Assembly: GCA_910587955.1 (NCBI GenBank)
Contig: CAJUNN010000030.1
Span: 1-34,452 of the forward strand
DNA from: an uncultured Lachnospiraceae bacterium
Lineage (GTDB): Bacteria > Bacillota > Clostridia > Lachnospirales > Lachnospiraceae
Direction: 5' to 3'
Length of the DNA stretch: 34,452 bases
How positions within the stretch are numbered: the stretch's first letter is position 1; the number at the start of each line of letters is the position of its first letter. Shown here piece by piece: positions 15,414 through 23,589 of the stretch. The position numbers and the translations under genes are program-made. The notes under the pieces are model-generated. The model was not told the origin of the DNA and did not search any database. It saw only the letters and a program-made list of their open reading frames with translations.

Positions 15414-15434
15414 GTAAGGAATGGAGGAAATCAC

Positions 15435-15797
15435 ATGAACCCAAACGACGACGGGTACAAAATACTTCGCGATGTTCAGAAAAAATGTCATGAATTGAAT
15501 CAGAAAATTGACTCGATGATACGGATTATGGAAGTTTTCACTGCCTATATGCAGTATTCCAATAAGATGGCGGATATGGATCCCCTGGATGTTACACAAT
15601 TTATGTCAGAAGGGAGTGAAAATATGAACCCAAAAGATTTCCAGAAAATCATGAATGCGGCCAAAAATTCGGATCAGCCAATGTCCCAGGATGAGTTTAA
15701 CCAGATTTTTGAGACTCTCAAACAGGGCAAATCCACGGAGGAAGTAGCCCGCATGGAACAGATGGTACAGCTGGCAAAAAGCTTTATGATGCAGTAA
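15435..15797 (+). CDS. Hypothetical protein, 120 aa
   Basis: Not recognised. 120 residues, helical, rich in Met, Gln, Asp and Lys, with no signal peptide or membrane segment. Residues 1-50 (YKILRDVQKKCHELNQKIDS and on) could form a coiled coil; the second half (MNPKDFQKIMNAAKNSDQP, then MSQDEFNQIFETLKQGKS) holds two similar helix-turn patterns suggestive of a small helical bundle. The frame is open for a further 107 codons upstream through the minisatellite, but the ATG at 15435 has an ideal GGAGG seven bases before it. It is a single gene with its own promoter candidate and a terminator, and convergent to the CLC gene. No function is proposed. Confidence 0.8.
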   Translation: MNPNDDGYKILRDVQKKCHELNQKIDSMIRIMEVFTAYMQYSNKMADMDPLDVTQFMSEGSENMNPKDFQKIMNAAKNSDQPMSQDEFNQIFETLKQGKSTEEVARMEQMVQLAKSFMMQ

Positions 15798-15800
15798 AAC

Positions 15801-15844
15801 AAGGCAGCCGCCCTTTTCCTCAAAGAAAAGAGAGCGGCTGCCTT
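15801..15844. terminator. Bidirectional terminator between convergent genes
   Basis: AAGGCAGCCGC (15801-15811) pairs perfectly with GCGGCTGCCTT (15834-15844); inner bases pair further. T-rich tracts on both sides are modest. It separates the 120-aa gene and the CLC gene. Confidence 0.75.
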
Positions 15845-15856
15845 CGTATTTGTCTC

Positions 15857-17161
15857 CTACCGGATACTCCGGTTGATCTTCTCCGGCCGTACTTTGGAAT
15901 ATACAATTTTCTGGCTGTGATACAGGCCGTAGTAACCGGACTGCATATAGCTGACAGCCACGGCAAGCAAAAAAAACGGCGCTCCTTCATAACCAAACAT
16001 CTCAAAACTGATCAAAAGAGCCGTAATGGGACAGTTCGTCACGCCGCAGAATACTGCTGCCATCCCGCAAGCAGCCCCCAGGGAAGGCGCAAGCTTTAGA
16101 ATACTGCCCGCCAGGCAGCCAAAAGACGCCCCGATAAAGAACGTCGGGACAATCTCCCCTCCCTTGAATCCGCCTGCAAGGGTAACGGCCGTAAAGAGCA
16201 TCTTCAACAGAAAAGCTCCGGCAAAAACATTCCCTTCCATGGCCCGTTCCACAATATCCATGCCTGCCCCCAGATAATCCGAAGTACCCAAAAGCACCGT
16301 CAGCACAATTACAAGAGCACCGGCTGATGCGGCCCGCAGATAAGGATTGGGAAACCACTTCTGAAACAGACCTTCCGTCTGATGCAGCACTACGCAGAAC
16401 AAAATGCTCACCGCCGCACAGGCCAGGCCCAGAAGAAGAACTTTCCCTGCATTCGGCAAATCAAAAGCCGGGAGAATCCCCAGCTCAAAGTGTTCTGCGA
16501 CAAGCCCCAATTTCCCTGCTATCCCGGAAGCCGCAAAGGAAGCCACCACACAGGGCACCAGGGCCGCATACTGCATAATTCCTACGCTGGCCACCTCCAT
16601 TGAGAACACAGCCGCAGCTATGGGCGTGCCGAAAAGGGCAGAGAAGGCGGCGCTCATGCCGCACATAATCACAATCCGCCGATCTTCGTCATCCACAGGA
16701 AAAAGTTTTCCCAGAAAATTTCCGATGCTGCCTCCCAGCTGCAGCGCTGCTCCTTCCCGCCCGGCGGAACCGCCGAAAAGATGGGTGACAACCGTAGATG
16801 CAAAGATAAGAGGCGCGGTCTTCACAGGAATTTCCGTCCCTGCGTGAATGGCATCCAGCACCAGATTGGTGCTGCTTTTTTCCGTCTGCTTTCTCTCCCA
16901 CTGGTACATCCAGACAATCACTAAGCCTCCCAGAGGAAGGCCGAAAAGCAGCCAGGGATAGGCTGCTCTCATCTCTGTCACGTAATTTACGCACATTCCA
17001 AAGAGGGAGCCTGCCGCGCCCAGCACAACACCCGTGACACCTGCCAGGAGCAGCCAGCGCAAAAGAAACACGATCCGGTTCCAGACGGTGATATGCAGCC
17101 AGTGTTCTCCCTCCCGAATCTCTTTGGAAACCTCTTCTTTATCCCATCCGCTCATTCTCAT
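15857..17161 (-). CDS. CLC family anion channel/antiporter, CLC-F-like
   Basis: 434 residues, a full CLC membrane domain without CBS domains. GGSAGREGAALQLGG holds the gating Glu136, and GTPIAAAVFSMEV is a conserved CLC stretch. The wording GGSAGREG(T/A)A with an upstream STNLVLDAIHAG stretch resembles the fluoride-exporting CLC-F branch more than E. coli ClcA; this is from memory of the family and not a computed placement. No fluoride riboswitch is seen upstream. The ATG overlaps the previous gene's stop as ATGA (4 bases), so the two are coupled. Chloride versus fluoride cannot be settled here. Confidence 0.9.
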   Translation of the reverse strand: MRMSGWDKEEVSKEIREGEHWLHITVWNRIVFLLRWLLLAGVTGVVLGAAGSLFGMCVNYVTEMRAAYPWLLFGLPLGGLVIVWMYQWERKQTEKSSTNLVLDAIHAGTEIPVKTAPLIFASTVVTHLFGGSAGREGAALQLGGSIGNFLGKLFPVDDEDRRIVIMCGMSAAFSALFGTPIAAAVFSMEVASVGIMQYAALVPCVVASFAASGIAGKLGLVAEHFELGILPAFDLPNAGKVLLLGLACAAVSILFCVVLHQTEGLFQKWFPNPYLRAASAGALVIVLTVLLGTSDYLGAGMDIVERAMEGNVFAGAFLLKMLFTAVTLAGGFKGGEIVPTFFIGASFGCLAGSILKLAPSLGAACGMAAVFCGVTNCPITALLISFEMFGYEGAPFFLLAVAVSYMQSGYYGLYHSQKIVYSKVRPEKINRSIR

Positions 17162-17658
17162 TCCCCATTTCCTATCACAGGCCTGATGCGCTTTGCCACC
17201 AGGCCGCCCAGCAGCCCGACCACAAATCCGGCAGCCGCCCCGGCTGCGAAAAGCACCGGAAAATAATACAAAAGAGCACCCGTCCTTACCATCCAGGCCG
17301 CCAAAAGAAGCTGTCCCAGATTGTGGGCGGCCCCTCCTGCCATACTAACCGGTATCATACCCCATCCCCAGAAGCGCTTAAGTCCAATCATGCAGATAAG
17401 GCTCAAAAGCGCTCCGGCCAGGCTGTAAAGCATCACAGAAAGACTGCCGAAGGTGAAGCCTGCCAGAACAACCCGCACCAGGGAAACGGAACAGGCCTGC
17501 CGCTCCCCCATACAGAATAAGGCCGCCACTGTGACCAGGTTTGCAAGCCCCGGTTTGATTCCCGGAATGCCAAAGGAGAAGGGAATCAGCGTCTCTACAT
17601 AGCTTAGCAGAAAAGCCAGTGCCACCAGCATTCCATACGTTGCCACCTTTCTTGACAT
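17158..17658 (-). CDS. Gx transporter family protein (heptaprenyl diphosphate synthase component I-like)
   Basis: 166 residues with about five membrane segments, resembling ECF transporter S-components. MLVALAFLLSYVETLIPF, GIPGIKPGLANLV and the GGAAHNLGQLLLA segment are typical of the Gx family, often mis-named heptaprenyl diphosphate synthase component I. Its ligand is unknown. Homologues often stand beside a NusG-II/FMN-binding protein or a polyprenyl synthase; neither is present. GGAGGG lies before its ATG. It is coupled to the CLC gene by a 4-base overlap and lies 38 bases downstream of leuS, so it may be read from the leuS promoter. Confidence 0.85.
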   Translation of the reverse strand: MSRKVATYGMLVALAFLLSYVETLIPFSFGIPGIKPGLANLVTVAALFCMGERQACSVSLVRVVLAGFTFGSLSVMLYSLAGALLSLICMIGLKRFWGWGMIPVSMAGGAAHNLGQLLLAAWMVRTGALLYYFPVLFAAGAAAGFVVGLLGGLVAKRIRPVIGNGE

Positions 17659-17696
17659 CTAATTCCCTCCGTCATAAGGCCGAAATTTAATCTATC

Positions 17697-20111
17697 TTAT
17701 TTCACAACCAGGTTGATGATTCTTCCCGGCACATAAATCTCCTTCACCACATTCCCCTCCAGGCGGTCCGCTACCGCAGCTTTGCCTGCGGCAATGGCCT
17801 CTTCCTTGGAGCTGCTGCTGGAAATTTTTACGACACCTCTGGTTTTCCCGTTGATCTGGACGGCAATCTCCACCTCGTCCTCTTTCATAGCTTCCTCGTC
17901 TGCCGAGGGCCAGCCATGGGCAAACACGGTCTCGGAATGTCCCAGCTGCTCCCAGAGCTCCTCCGCAATGTGGGGCGCAAAGGGCGCCAGCAAAGTCACT
18001 GCCGTCTCCAGGGTTTCCTTATCAATCCCGTTCTCTCTTCTGGCCAGATCGATCATCTTATTGTTATACTCCATAAAACCGGAGATTACCGTATTGAGGC
18101 TGAAGCTGTCCAGACGGGAGGTAATGTCATACACCATCTTATGGCGCAGCTTCAGGCTCTCTGCCGTGGCTTTTGCATTCTTGTCCTTATTGTCCAGAAC
18201 CAGATTCCAGAAGCGCTTCAGGTAACGGGACACGCCGTCGATTCCCCGGTCGTCCCACTCCGCATCCAGATCCGGAGGACCTACAAACAGCTCGTACATC
18301 CGAAGGGAATCGCAGCCGTAATCCCGGATCAGATCGTCAGGAGAAACCACGTTGCCCTTAGATTTGCTCATCTTAATGCCGTTCTTGCCCGTAATCATGC
18401 CCTGGTTAAAGAGCTTGATAAAAGGCTCGTCAAAGTCAACAGCTCCGATGTCGCACAAAAATTTCGTATAGAAACGGGAGTACAGAAGATGCAGCACTGC
18501 ATGTTCCACCCCGCCGATGTACATGTCTACCGGCAGATACTTGTCTGCCTTCTCCCGGCTTACCAGTTCTTTGCTGTTATGATTGTCCACATAGCGCAGG
18601 AAATACCAGGAAGACCCCGCCCACTGGGGCATGGTATTGGTCTCCCGCTTGGCCGGCACTCCGCAGACGGGGCAGGTGGTATTTACCCACTCGTCAATGG
18701 CCGCCAGGGGGGATTCTCCCGTACCTGTGGGCTGGTAGCTCTCCACATCCGGCAGGGTCAGGGGAAGCTGATCCTCCGGAACCGGCACGTTGCCGCAATG
18801 GGGACAGTGAATAATGGGAATAGGTTCCCCCCAGTAACGCTGGCGGGAGAATACCCAGTCGCGCAGCTTGTAGTTCACCGTCTTCTTTCCCACGCCCATT
18901 TTCTCCACAATCAGGGGCGCTTCCTTTTTAAGCTCTGCGGATTCCCTGCCGTTCCAGTCCCCGGAATTGATCATTTTTCCGCTGGCCTCCGTATAGGCCT
19001 CCGTCAGATGTTCAATCTCTTTACCGTCCTTGGCAATGACCTGGACAATGGGAATGTGAAATTTGGTAGCAAACTCAAAGTCCCGGTCGTCGTGGGCGGG
19101 AACGCACATGATGGCACCCGTACCGTAATCCGCCAGCACGTAATCGGAAAGCCAGATGGGAAGCTTGGCCCCGTTCATAGGATTGACTGCATAGCTGCCT
19201 GTGAAAACACCTGTCTTCTCTTTATCCTGGACCCGGTCCACATTGGAACGCATAGATGACCGCAGAATATAGGCTTCCACATCCTCCCGGGTCTCGTCGG
19301 TGGCCAGTCCTTTGGCCAGGGCATGCTCCGGCGCAAGGACCATAAAGGTCGCGCCGTAAAGGGTATCGGGACGGGTGGTGTAGACGGTAATCTTCTCGTC
19401 TCTGCCCTCCACCGGGAAATCCACCTCCGCACCGTAGGATTTTCCGATCCAGTCGGTCTGCATCTTTTTCACTTTCTCCGGCCAGTCCAGCTTATCCAGA
19501 TCATTTAAAAGCCGATCCGCATAGGCGGTAATCTTCAGCATCCACTGGCGGAGGTTTTTCTTGGTCACGGTGGTTCCGCAGCGCTCACAGACACCGTTTA
19601 CCACCTCCTCGTTTGCCAGGCCCGTCTTGCAGGAAGGGCACCAGTTGATGGGAAATTCCTTCTCGTAAGCCAGTCCCTTCTTAAACATCTGCACGAAGAT
19701 CCACTGGGTCCACTTATAGAATCCGGGATCTGTGGTATTGACTTCCATATCCCAGTCGTAAAGGGCCGCAATGTCGTTGATCTGCTTCTTGATATTTGCC
19801 ACATTCTCCGCTGTGGATTTGGCCGGATGCACGCCCATCTTGATGGCGTAATTCTCCGCCGGAAGCCCGAAGGCGTCCCATCCCATGGGATGAATGATAT
19901 AGTGTCCCTGCATCAGTTTATAGCGGCTCCATACGTCGCTTATCACGTATCCCCGCCAATGCCCCACATGAAGCCCGTTCCCGGACGGGTAGGGAAACAT
20001 GTCCAGGCAATAATATTTCGGTTTCTTACCGTCATTGACATTCACCGGGTTTTTTTCCCAGTTCTTTCTCCATTTTTCTTCCACCGCACGGTGGTTAAAA
20101 GGTGCTGCCAT
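17697..20111 (-). CDS. leuS: Leucyl-tRNA synthetase
   Basis: 804 residues, the normal bacterial length. HVGH (48-51, HIGH motif) in PYPSGNGLHVGH and KMSKS near 580-584 form the class I active site. The zinc-type CPSCKTG...CERCG knuckle and an editing (CP1) domain with TTRPDTLYGATF and GAIMCVPAHDDRD are present. The frame is open 8 codons upstream, from a GTG, but the ATG at 20109-20111 begins at MAAPFNHRAVEEKW with AGGAG eight bases before it. It has its own consensus promoter; the 56-base leader region is too short for a T-box. Secure. Confidence 0.98.
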   Translation of the reverse strand: MAAPFNHRAVEEKWRKNWEKNPVNVNDGKKPKYYCLDMFPYPSGNGLHVGHWRGYVISDVWSRYKLMQGHYIIHPMGWDAFGLPAENYAIKMGVHPAKSTAENVANIKKQINDIAALYDWDMEVNTTDPGFYKWTQWIFVQMFKKGLAYEKEFPINWCPSCKTGLANEEVVNGVCERCGTTVTKKNLRQWMLKITAYADRLLNDLDKLDWPEKVKKMQTDWIGKSYGAEVDFPVEGRDEKITVYTTRPDTLYGATFMVLAPEHALAKGLATDETREDVEAYILRSSMRSNVDRVQDKEKTGVFTGSYAVNPMNGAKLPIWLSDYVLADYGTGAIMCVPAHDDRDFEFATKFHIPIVQVIAKDGKEIEHLTEAYTEASGKMINSGDWNGRESAELKKEAPLIVEKMGVGKKTVNYKLRDWVFSRQRYWGEPIPIIHCPHCGNVPVPEDQLPLTLPDVESYQPTGTGESPLAAIDEWVNTTCPVCGVPAKRETNTMPQWAGSSWYFLRYVDNHNSKELVSREKADKYLPVDMYIGGVEHAVLHLLYSRFYTKFLCDIGAVDFDEPFIKLFNQGMITGKNGIKMSKSKGNVVSPDDLIRDYGCDSLRMYELFVGPPDLDAEWDDRGIDGVSRYLKRFWNLVLDNKDKNAKATAESLKLRHKMVYDITSRLDSFSLNTVISGFMEYNNKMIDLARRENGIDKETLETAVTLLAPFAPHIAEELWEQLGHSETVFAHGWPSADEEAMKEDEVEIAVQINGKTRGVVKISSSSSKEEAIAAGKAAVADRLEGNVVKEIYVPGRIINLVVK

Positions 20112-20143
20112 TGCTTTCACTCCTTCCGTTTTCACTCCGTTTT

Positions 20144-20171
20144 ATCATAGCACACAGGCAACATTTGTCAA
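20144..20171 (-). promoter_or_regulatory. Sigma-A promoter of leuS
   Basis: On the minus strand: -35 TTGACA (20166-20171), 16-base spacer, TGC-extended -10 TATGAT (20144-20149). The -35 box overlaps the stop codon of the upstream gene. Confidence 0.8.
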
Positions 20172-21787
20172 TCCCCAACTCCCACCACCTGGCGGGTCTC
20201 CTGCCCTTCCAGGTACTCCAGGGTAATCCGGTCCCCCTCTTTGTAACGGACAATCTCTATAAAATCCGCCAGCAGAACGTCGTAGATGACATCCGATCCG
20301 TTCAGGATCACATAATAATGGGTATTTCCGTCTATGACTCCCTGAGCCATGCGGGAAATGGTTCCGCTTTGTTTCTGGGCCGCCGCATCCTCCCCGGAGC
20401 CGATGTTATTGGTGCGCATAAGAGCCCGGTAGGCCTTCTCGCACTCTCCCACCGTGTCCCCGATGGCCACAATCTGATAGCGCTGGATATTTACCATGGC
20501 ATATTTTTTCACCAGCCCGGCAGCGTCTTTCAGAGCCAGGAAGTAGGTGGGCTCGCCCGAAATATTCAAAAGCAGAGGGAAGGTGGCCTGGTAGCCCAGG
20601 TTCTGTACCTGTCCTTCCGCCGAGGACATGGCGGAGTACTCTTCCGCTCCGGCACAGGAATAATAGCGGGTTTCCATGGTGCGCTGGTTCATCAGCACGA
20701 AGCCTACGTTGGATTCGTCCCCGGATACGGAGGTGACGCCTGTGTACACCCACACATCGTCATCCATGGCAATGTAATTAAAACCGTCCGTGGTGCGCAG
20801 ACAGTCCCGCTGCCCCAGCACACTGTTGAAGAAGCCATGCTTCAAGCTGCCGTAATAATCATACAGTTCCACCAGCAGATCTGCCGGATATACCCGGTCC
20901 ACCCATTTGGGCACATCCTCCACATCCATGCTGGAGCATTCGCCGGTAACTGCATTGCAGAGAACCACCTTGCCGATGGTCTGTCCGCCGAAAAGGCCGA
21001 TCTGGAATTCCTTCACCGGACAGATCCAGTAGGGAGTTCCCTCATCGTCAATCTCGAAGCTAATCTGGTCAAAAATATAAGTGGGGTACCGGAAACGCAG
21101 GTGCCGGTAAATGTTCCGGCCGAAGTACTCGGACTGGGAATAGCGGATGGGCTTTTCAAGCTTCACGCACTCCGTCTCCTGGGTTGCCATATCAATCATA
21201 ATATAGGCCGGAATCCCGTCCCCATGGTTGGTCAGCCATTTCACAGGACTTGCATAGACCAGGGGCGTCACCCGCACAGGCTTTCCCTGATAGTTGATCT
21301 GGCTATAGAGATTGCTGACCTCAAACTGGGACACATACTCCACCATGCTTCCCATTTTCCGGTTTCCCAAAAGTTCCGCAGACGCTTTGTCCAGCAGGGG
21401 AATCTGATTGTAATCCGCCGGTTTAATGTCTTCCGTAAATTCCCGCTCTTCCACTGTGAGGAGCCTCTGATAAGCGTCTGCATTCACCACGGGGGAGGAT
21501 AAAAGGCCGCCTGCGGCCAGGATTACAAGCATCAGCAGCAGGACTCCCAGGCCCAGCTTCATAAGGAGTACGCCTTTCTTTCCTCCCTCATATTCCAGCT
21601 TTCCCTGTTTGGTAAAGCGAAGCTTCTTAAAGGACAAAAGCCCCAGCAGCACCACCCAGCCTGCGGCCAGGAAGGTCCAGGTGCCTGTAGAGTGAATGTT
21701 GAACGCCGGGATGGTTACGTAATAATAGAGAAATGCTGCACCCAGTCCCAAAACCGCCGCCAATAATTTCCAGAAAACTTTTTTCAT
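20168..21787 (-). CDS. Unrecognised membrane-anchored protein, 539 aa
   Basis: Three hydrophobic segments lie in the first 90 residues (about 5-24, 34-50 and 62-85). A hydrophilic domain of about 450 residues follows and is probably extracytoplasmic. It is rich in aromatic residues and beta-type sequence, with short pieces such as PVYASP-like VTPLVYASPVKW, GIPAYIMIDMATQE and YIAMDDDVWVYTGVTS, which suggest a repeated sheet domain. No catalytic motif is evident. The frame extends 25 codons further, but the ATG at 21785-21787 has a perfect AGGAGG eight bases upstream. It follows the ABC exporter pair by 62 bases and probably belongs to that operon. Function not assigned. Confidence 0.8.
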   Translation of the reverse strand: MKKVFWKLLAAVLGLGAAFLYYYVTIPAFNIHSTGTWTFLAAGWVVLLGLLSFKKLRFTKQGKLEYEGGKKGVLLMKLGLGVLLLMLVILAAGGLLSSPVVNADAYQRLLTVEEREFTEDIKPADYNQIPLLDKASAELLGNRKMGSMVEYVSQFEVSNLYSQINYQGKPVRVTPLVYASPVKWLTNHGDGIPAYIMIDMATQETECVKLEKPIRYSQSEYFGRNIYRHLRFRYPTYIFDQISFEIDDEGTPYWICPVKEFQIGLFGGQTIGKVVLCNAVTGECSSMDVEDVPKWVDRVYPADLLVELYDYYGSLKHGFFNSVLGQRDCLRTTDGFNYIAMDDDVWVYTGVTSVSGDESNVGFVLMNQRTMETRYYSCAGAEEYSAMSSAEGQVQNLGYQATFPLLLNISGEPTYFLALKDAAGLVKKYAMVNIQRYQIVAIGDTVGECEKAYRALMRTNNIGSGEDAAAQKQSGTISRMAQGVIDGNTHYYVILNGSDVIYDVLLADFIEIVRYKEGDRITLEYLEGQETRQVVGVGD

Positions 21788-21849
21788 GGTATAACCTCCT
21801 GATTCCAGTTCCGCTTGATTCCAGGGCGGATGCTGATTTTTCTGCTGAT

Positions 21850-23589
21850 TTATACTGCCCACTGGCTGTTATAGAGTTCCGCATAGAAGCCCCCCTGCTC
21901 CAGCAGGCTTTCGTGGGTTCCCTGTTCGATGATCTGCCCGTCCCGCATAACCAGAATCCGATCTGCCTCCCGGATGGTGGACAAGCGGTGGGCTACAATA
22001 AAGCTGGTTCTTCCCTCCATCATTTTGGCAAAAGCATTCTGGATTTTCAGCTCCGTCCTGGTATCAATGGAAGAGGTGGCCTCATCCAGGATCAGCATGG
22101 GCGGGAGACAAAGCATCACCCGGGCAATGCAAAGAAGCTGCTTCTGGCCCTGGGAGAGGCTTCCCCCATCCTCCGCCAGCACCGTATCATACCCGTCCGG
22201 CATCCGCCGGATAAAGCTGTGAGCGTAGGAGGCCTTGGCTGCCCGGATAATCTCCTCCTCCGCGGCATCCGGCTTTCCGTAGGCGATATTTTCCCGGACT
22301 GTAGCCGATTTCAGCCAGGTTTCCTGCAGTACCATGCCGTACTGTTCCCGGAGACTCTTCCGGGGCATCTTTCGGATATCCCGGCCGTCCACCCGGATGG
22401 CACCCTGATCCACATCGTAAAACCGCATGAGAAGATTGATGAGCGTACTCTTTCCGCAGCCTGTGGGGCCTACAATGGCAATGCGCTGCCCCGGCTTTAC
22501 ACAGAGATTCAAATCCTGAATCAGCTCCCGCTCCTTTGTATAGGAAAAATCCACATGGTCTATCTCCACCTGCCCTTGGACCTCACCGCCAGACACCGCC
22601 GTTCCCGCATCCGACGTCAGAGGTTCTTCATCCATCAGCTCAAAAACCCTCCCGGCACAGGCCAGGGCGTTCTGAAGCTCCGTCACCACACCGGAAATCT
22701 CATTAAAGGGCTTGGTATACTGGTTGGCATAGCTTAGGAAACAAGAAAGCTGTCCTACGGTCAGGGCTCCGCGGATGGCCGCAAAGGCTCCCGCAATTCC
22801 CACACCCGCATACACCAGCCCGTTTACGAAACGGGTGGCCGGGTTGGTAATGGAGGAAAAAAAGATTGCTTTCAGGCTGTGTTTTTGCAGTCTTTGGTTG
22901 ATCTCCTCAAAGCGGGCCACAGACTCCTGTTCATAGCTAAATGCCTGCACCAGCTTCTGATTGCCCGCCATCTCGTCAATCAATCCCGTCAGTTCTCCCC
23001 TGGTTCCCGACTGCAGCAAAAACATGCTGTGGGTCCGCCTGGCGATAAAACCGGCCACCAGCAGGGATACCGGCGTAATCAAGACTACCACCAGCGTGAT
23101 TTTCACATGGATGGACAGCATAAACAAAAGGGTGCCCAGTATGGTCATCACTCCGGTGAAGAGCTGGGTAAATCCCATGAGAAGACCGTCGGAAAACTGG
23201 TCCACATCCGCTACCAGACGGCTTACAATGTCCCCCTGGGAATGGCTGTCGATATATTTTAGGGGAAGCCGCTCCAAATGGTCAAAGGCTGCCGTACGCA
23301 CATCCATCACCACCCGGTAGGTAATCCGGTTATTGCAGAGATTCATGGCCCACTGGAGCAGGGATGTAGCCCCGACAATGACGGCAATCCGTGCCAGCAG
23401 GGAACATAAGGCCGCAAATTCCACATCCCCCGGTCCCAGAATGTAGTCAATGGCATCTCCCACCAGAATCGGAGCATACAAGGTTAAGGCCACTGTCAAA
23501 AGAGCCAGAACAAGGGAGGCGGCCAGCCAGATCTTATATTTTCCAATGGCCTGCAGTACCCGCTTCACTACGGTTCTCTTACGCTTCAT
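21850..23589 (-). CDS. Heterodimeric ABC exporter, subunit with canonical Walker B
   Basis: 579 residues: six-helix exporter membrane domain (about 1-320), then the NBD. Walker A GPTGCGKST, Walker B MLILDEATSS with the catalytic Glu and H-loop VAHRLSTI are canonical; the signature is LSQGQ instead of LSGGQ. With the degenerate Walker B and H-loop of the neighbouring subunit, this is the pattern of heterodimeric exporters (BmrCD/LmrCD/TM287-288) with one hydrolytic and one degenerate site. Likely substrates are drugs, lipids or peptides, unknown here. The ATG lies inside the end of the partner gene (11-base overlap) behind GGGAGGAGG. Confidence 0.93.
   Translation of the reverse strand: MKRKRTVVKRVLQAIGKYKIWLAASLVLALLTVALTLYAPILVGDAIDYILGPGDVEFAALCSLLARIAVIVGATSLLQWAMNLCNNRITYRVVMDVRTAAFDHLERLPLKYIDSHSQGDIVSRLVADVDQFSDGLLMGFTQLFTGVMTILGTLLFMLSIHVKITLVVVLITPVSLLVAGFIARRTHSMFLLQSGTRGELTGLIDEMAGNQKLVQAFSYEQESVARFEEINQRLQKHSLKAIFFSSITNPATRFVNGLVYAGVGIAGAFAAIRGALTVGQLSCFLSYANQYTKPFNEISGVVTELQNALACAGRVFELMDEEPLTSDAGTAVSGGEVQGQVEIDHVDFSYTKERELIQDLNLCVKPGQRIAIVGPTGCGKSTLINLLMRFYDVDQGAIRVDGRDIRKMPRKSLREQYGMVLQETWLKSATVRENIAYGKPDAAEEEIIRAAKASYAHSFIRRMPDGYDTVLAEDGGSLSQGQKQLLCIARVMLCLPPMLILDEATSSIDTRTELKIQNAFAKMMEGRTSFIVAHRLSTIREADRILVMRDGQIIEQGTHESLLEQGGFYAELYNSQWAV

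Noticed and set aside
15114..15434. N-terminal extension of the 120-aa protein through the minisatellite
   Set aside because: The internal ATG at 15435 has an ideal ribosome binding site, and the extension lacks one and would cross the promoter region.
17659..17696. Fluoride riboswitch for the CLC-F-like gene
   Set aside because: The gap upstream of the operon is 38 bases and shows none of the conserved fluoride riboswitch elements.
20112..20167. T-box riboswitch before leuS
   Set aside because: Only 56 bases separate the genes and they are occupied by a consensus promoter; a T-box needs well over 150.
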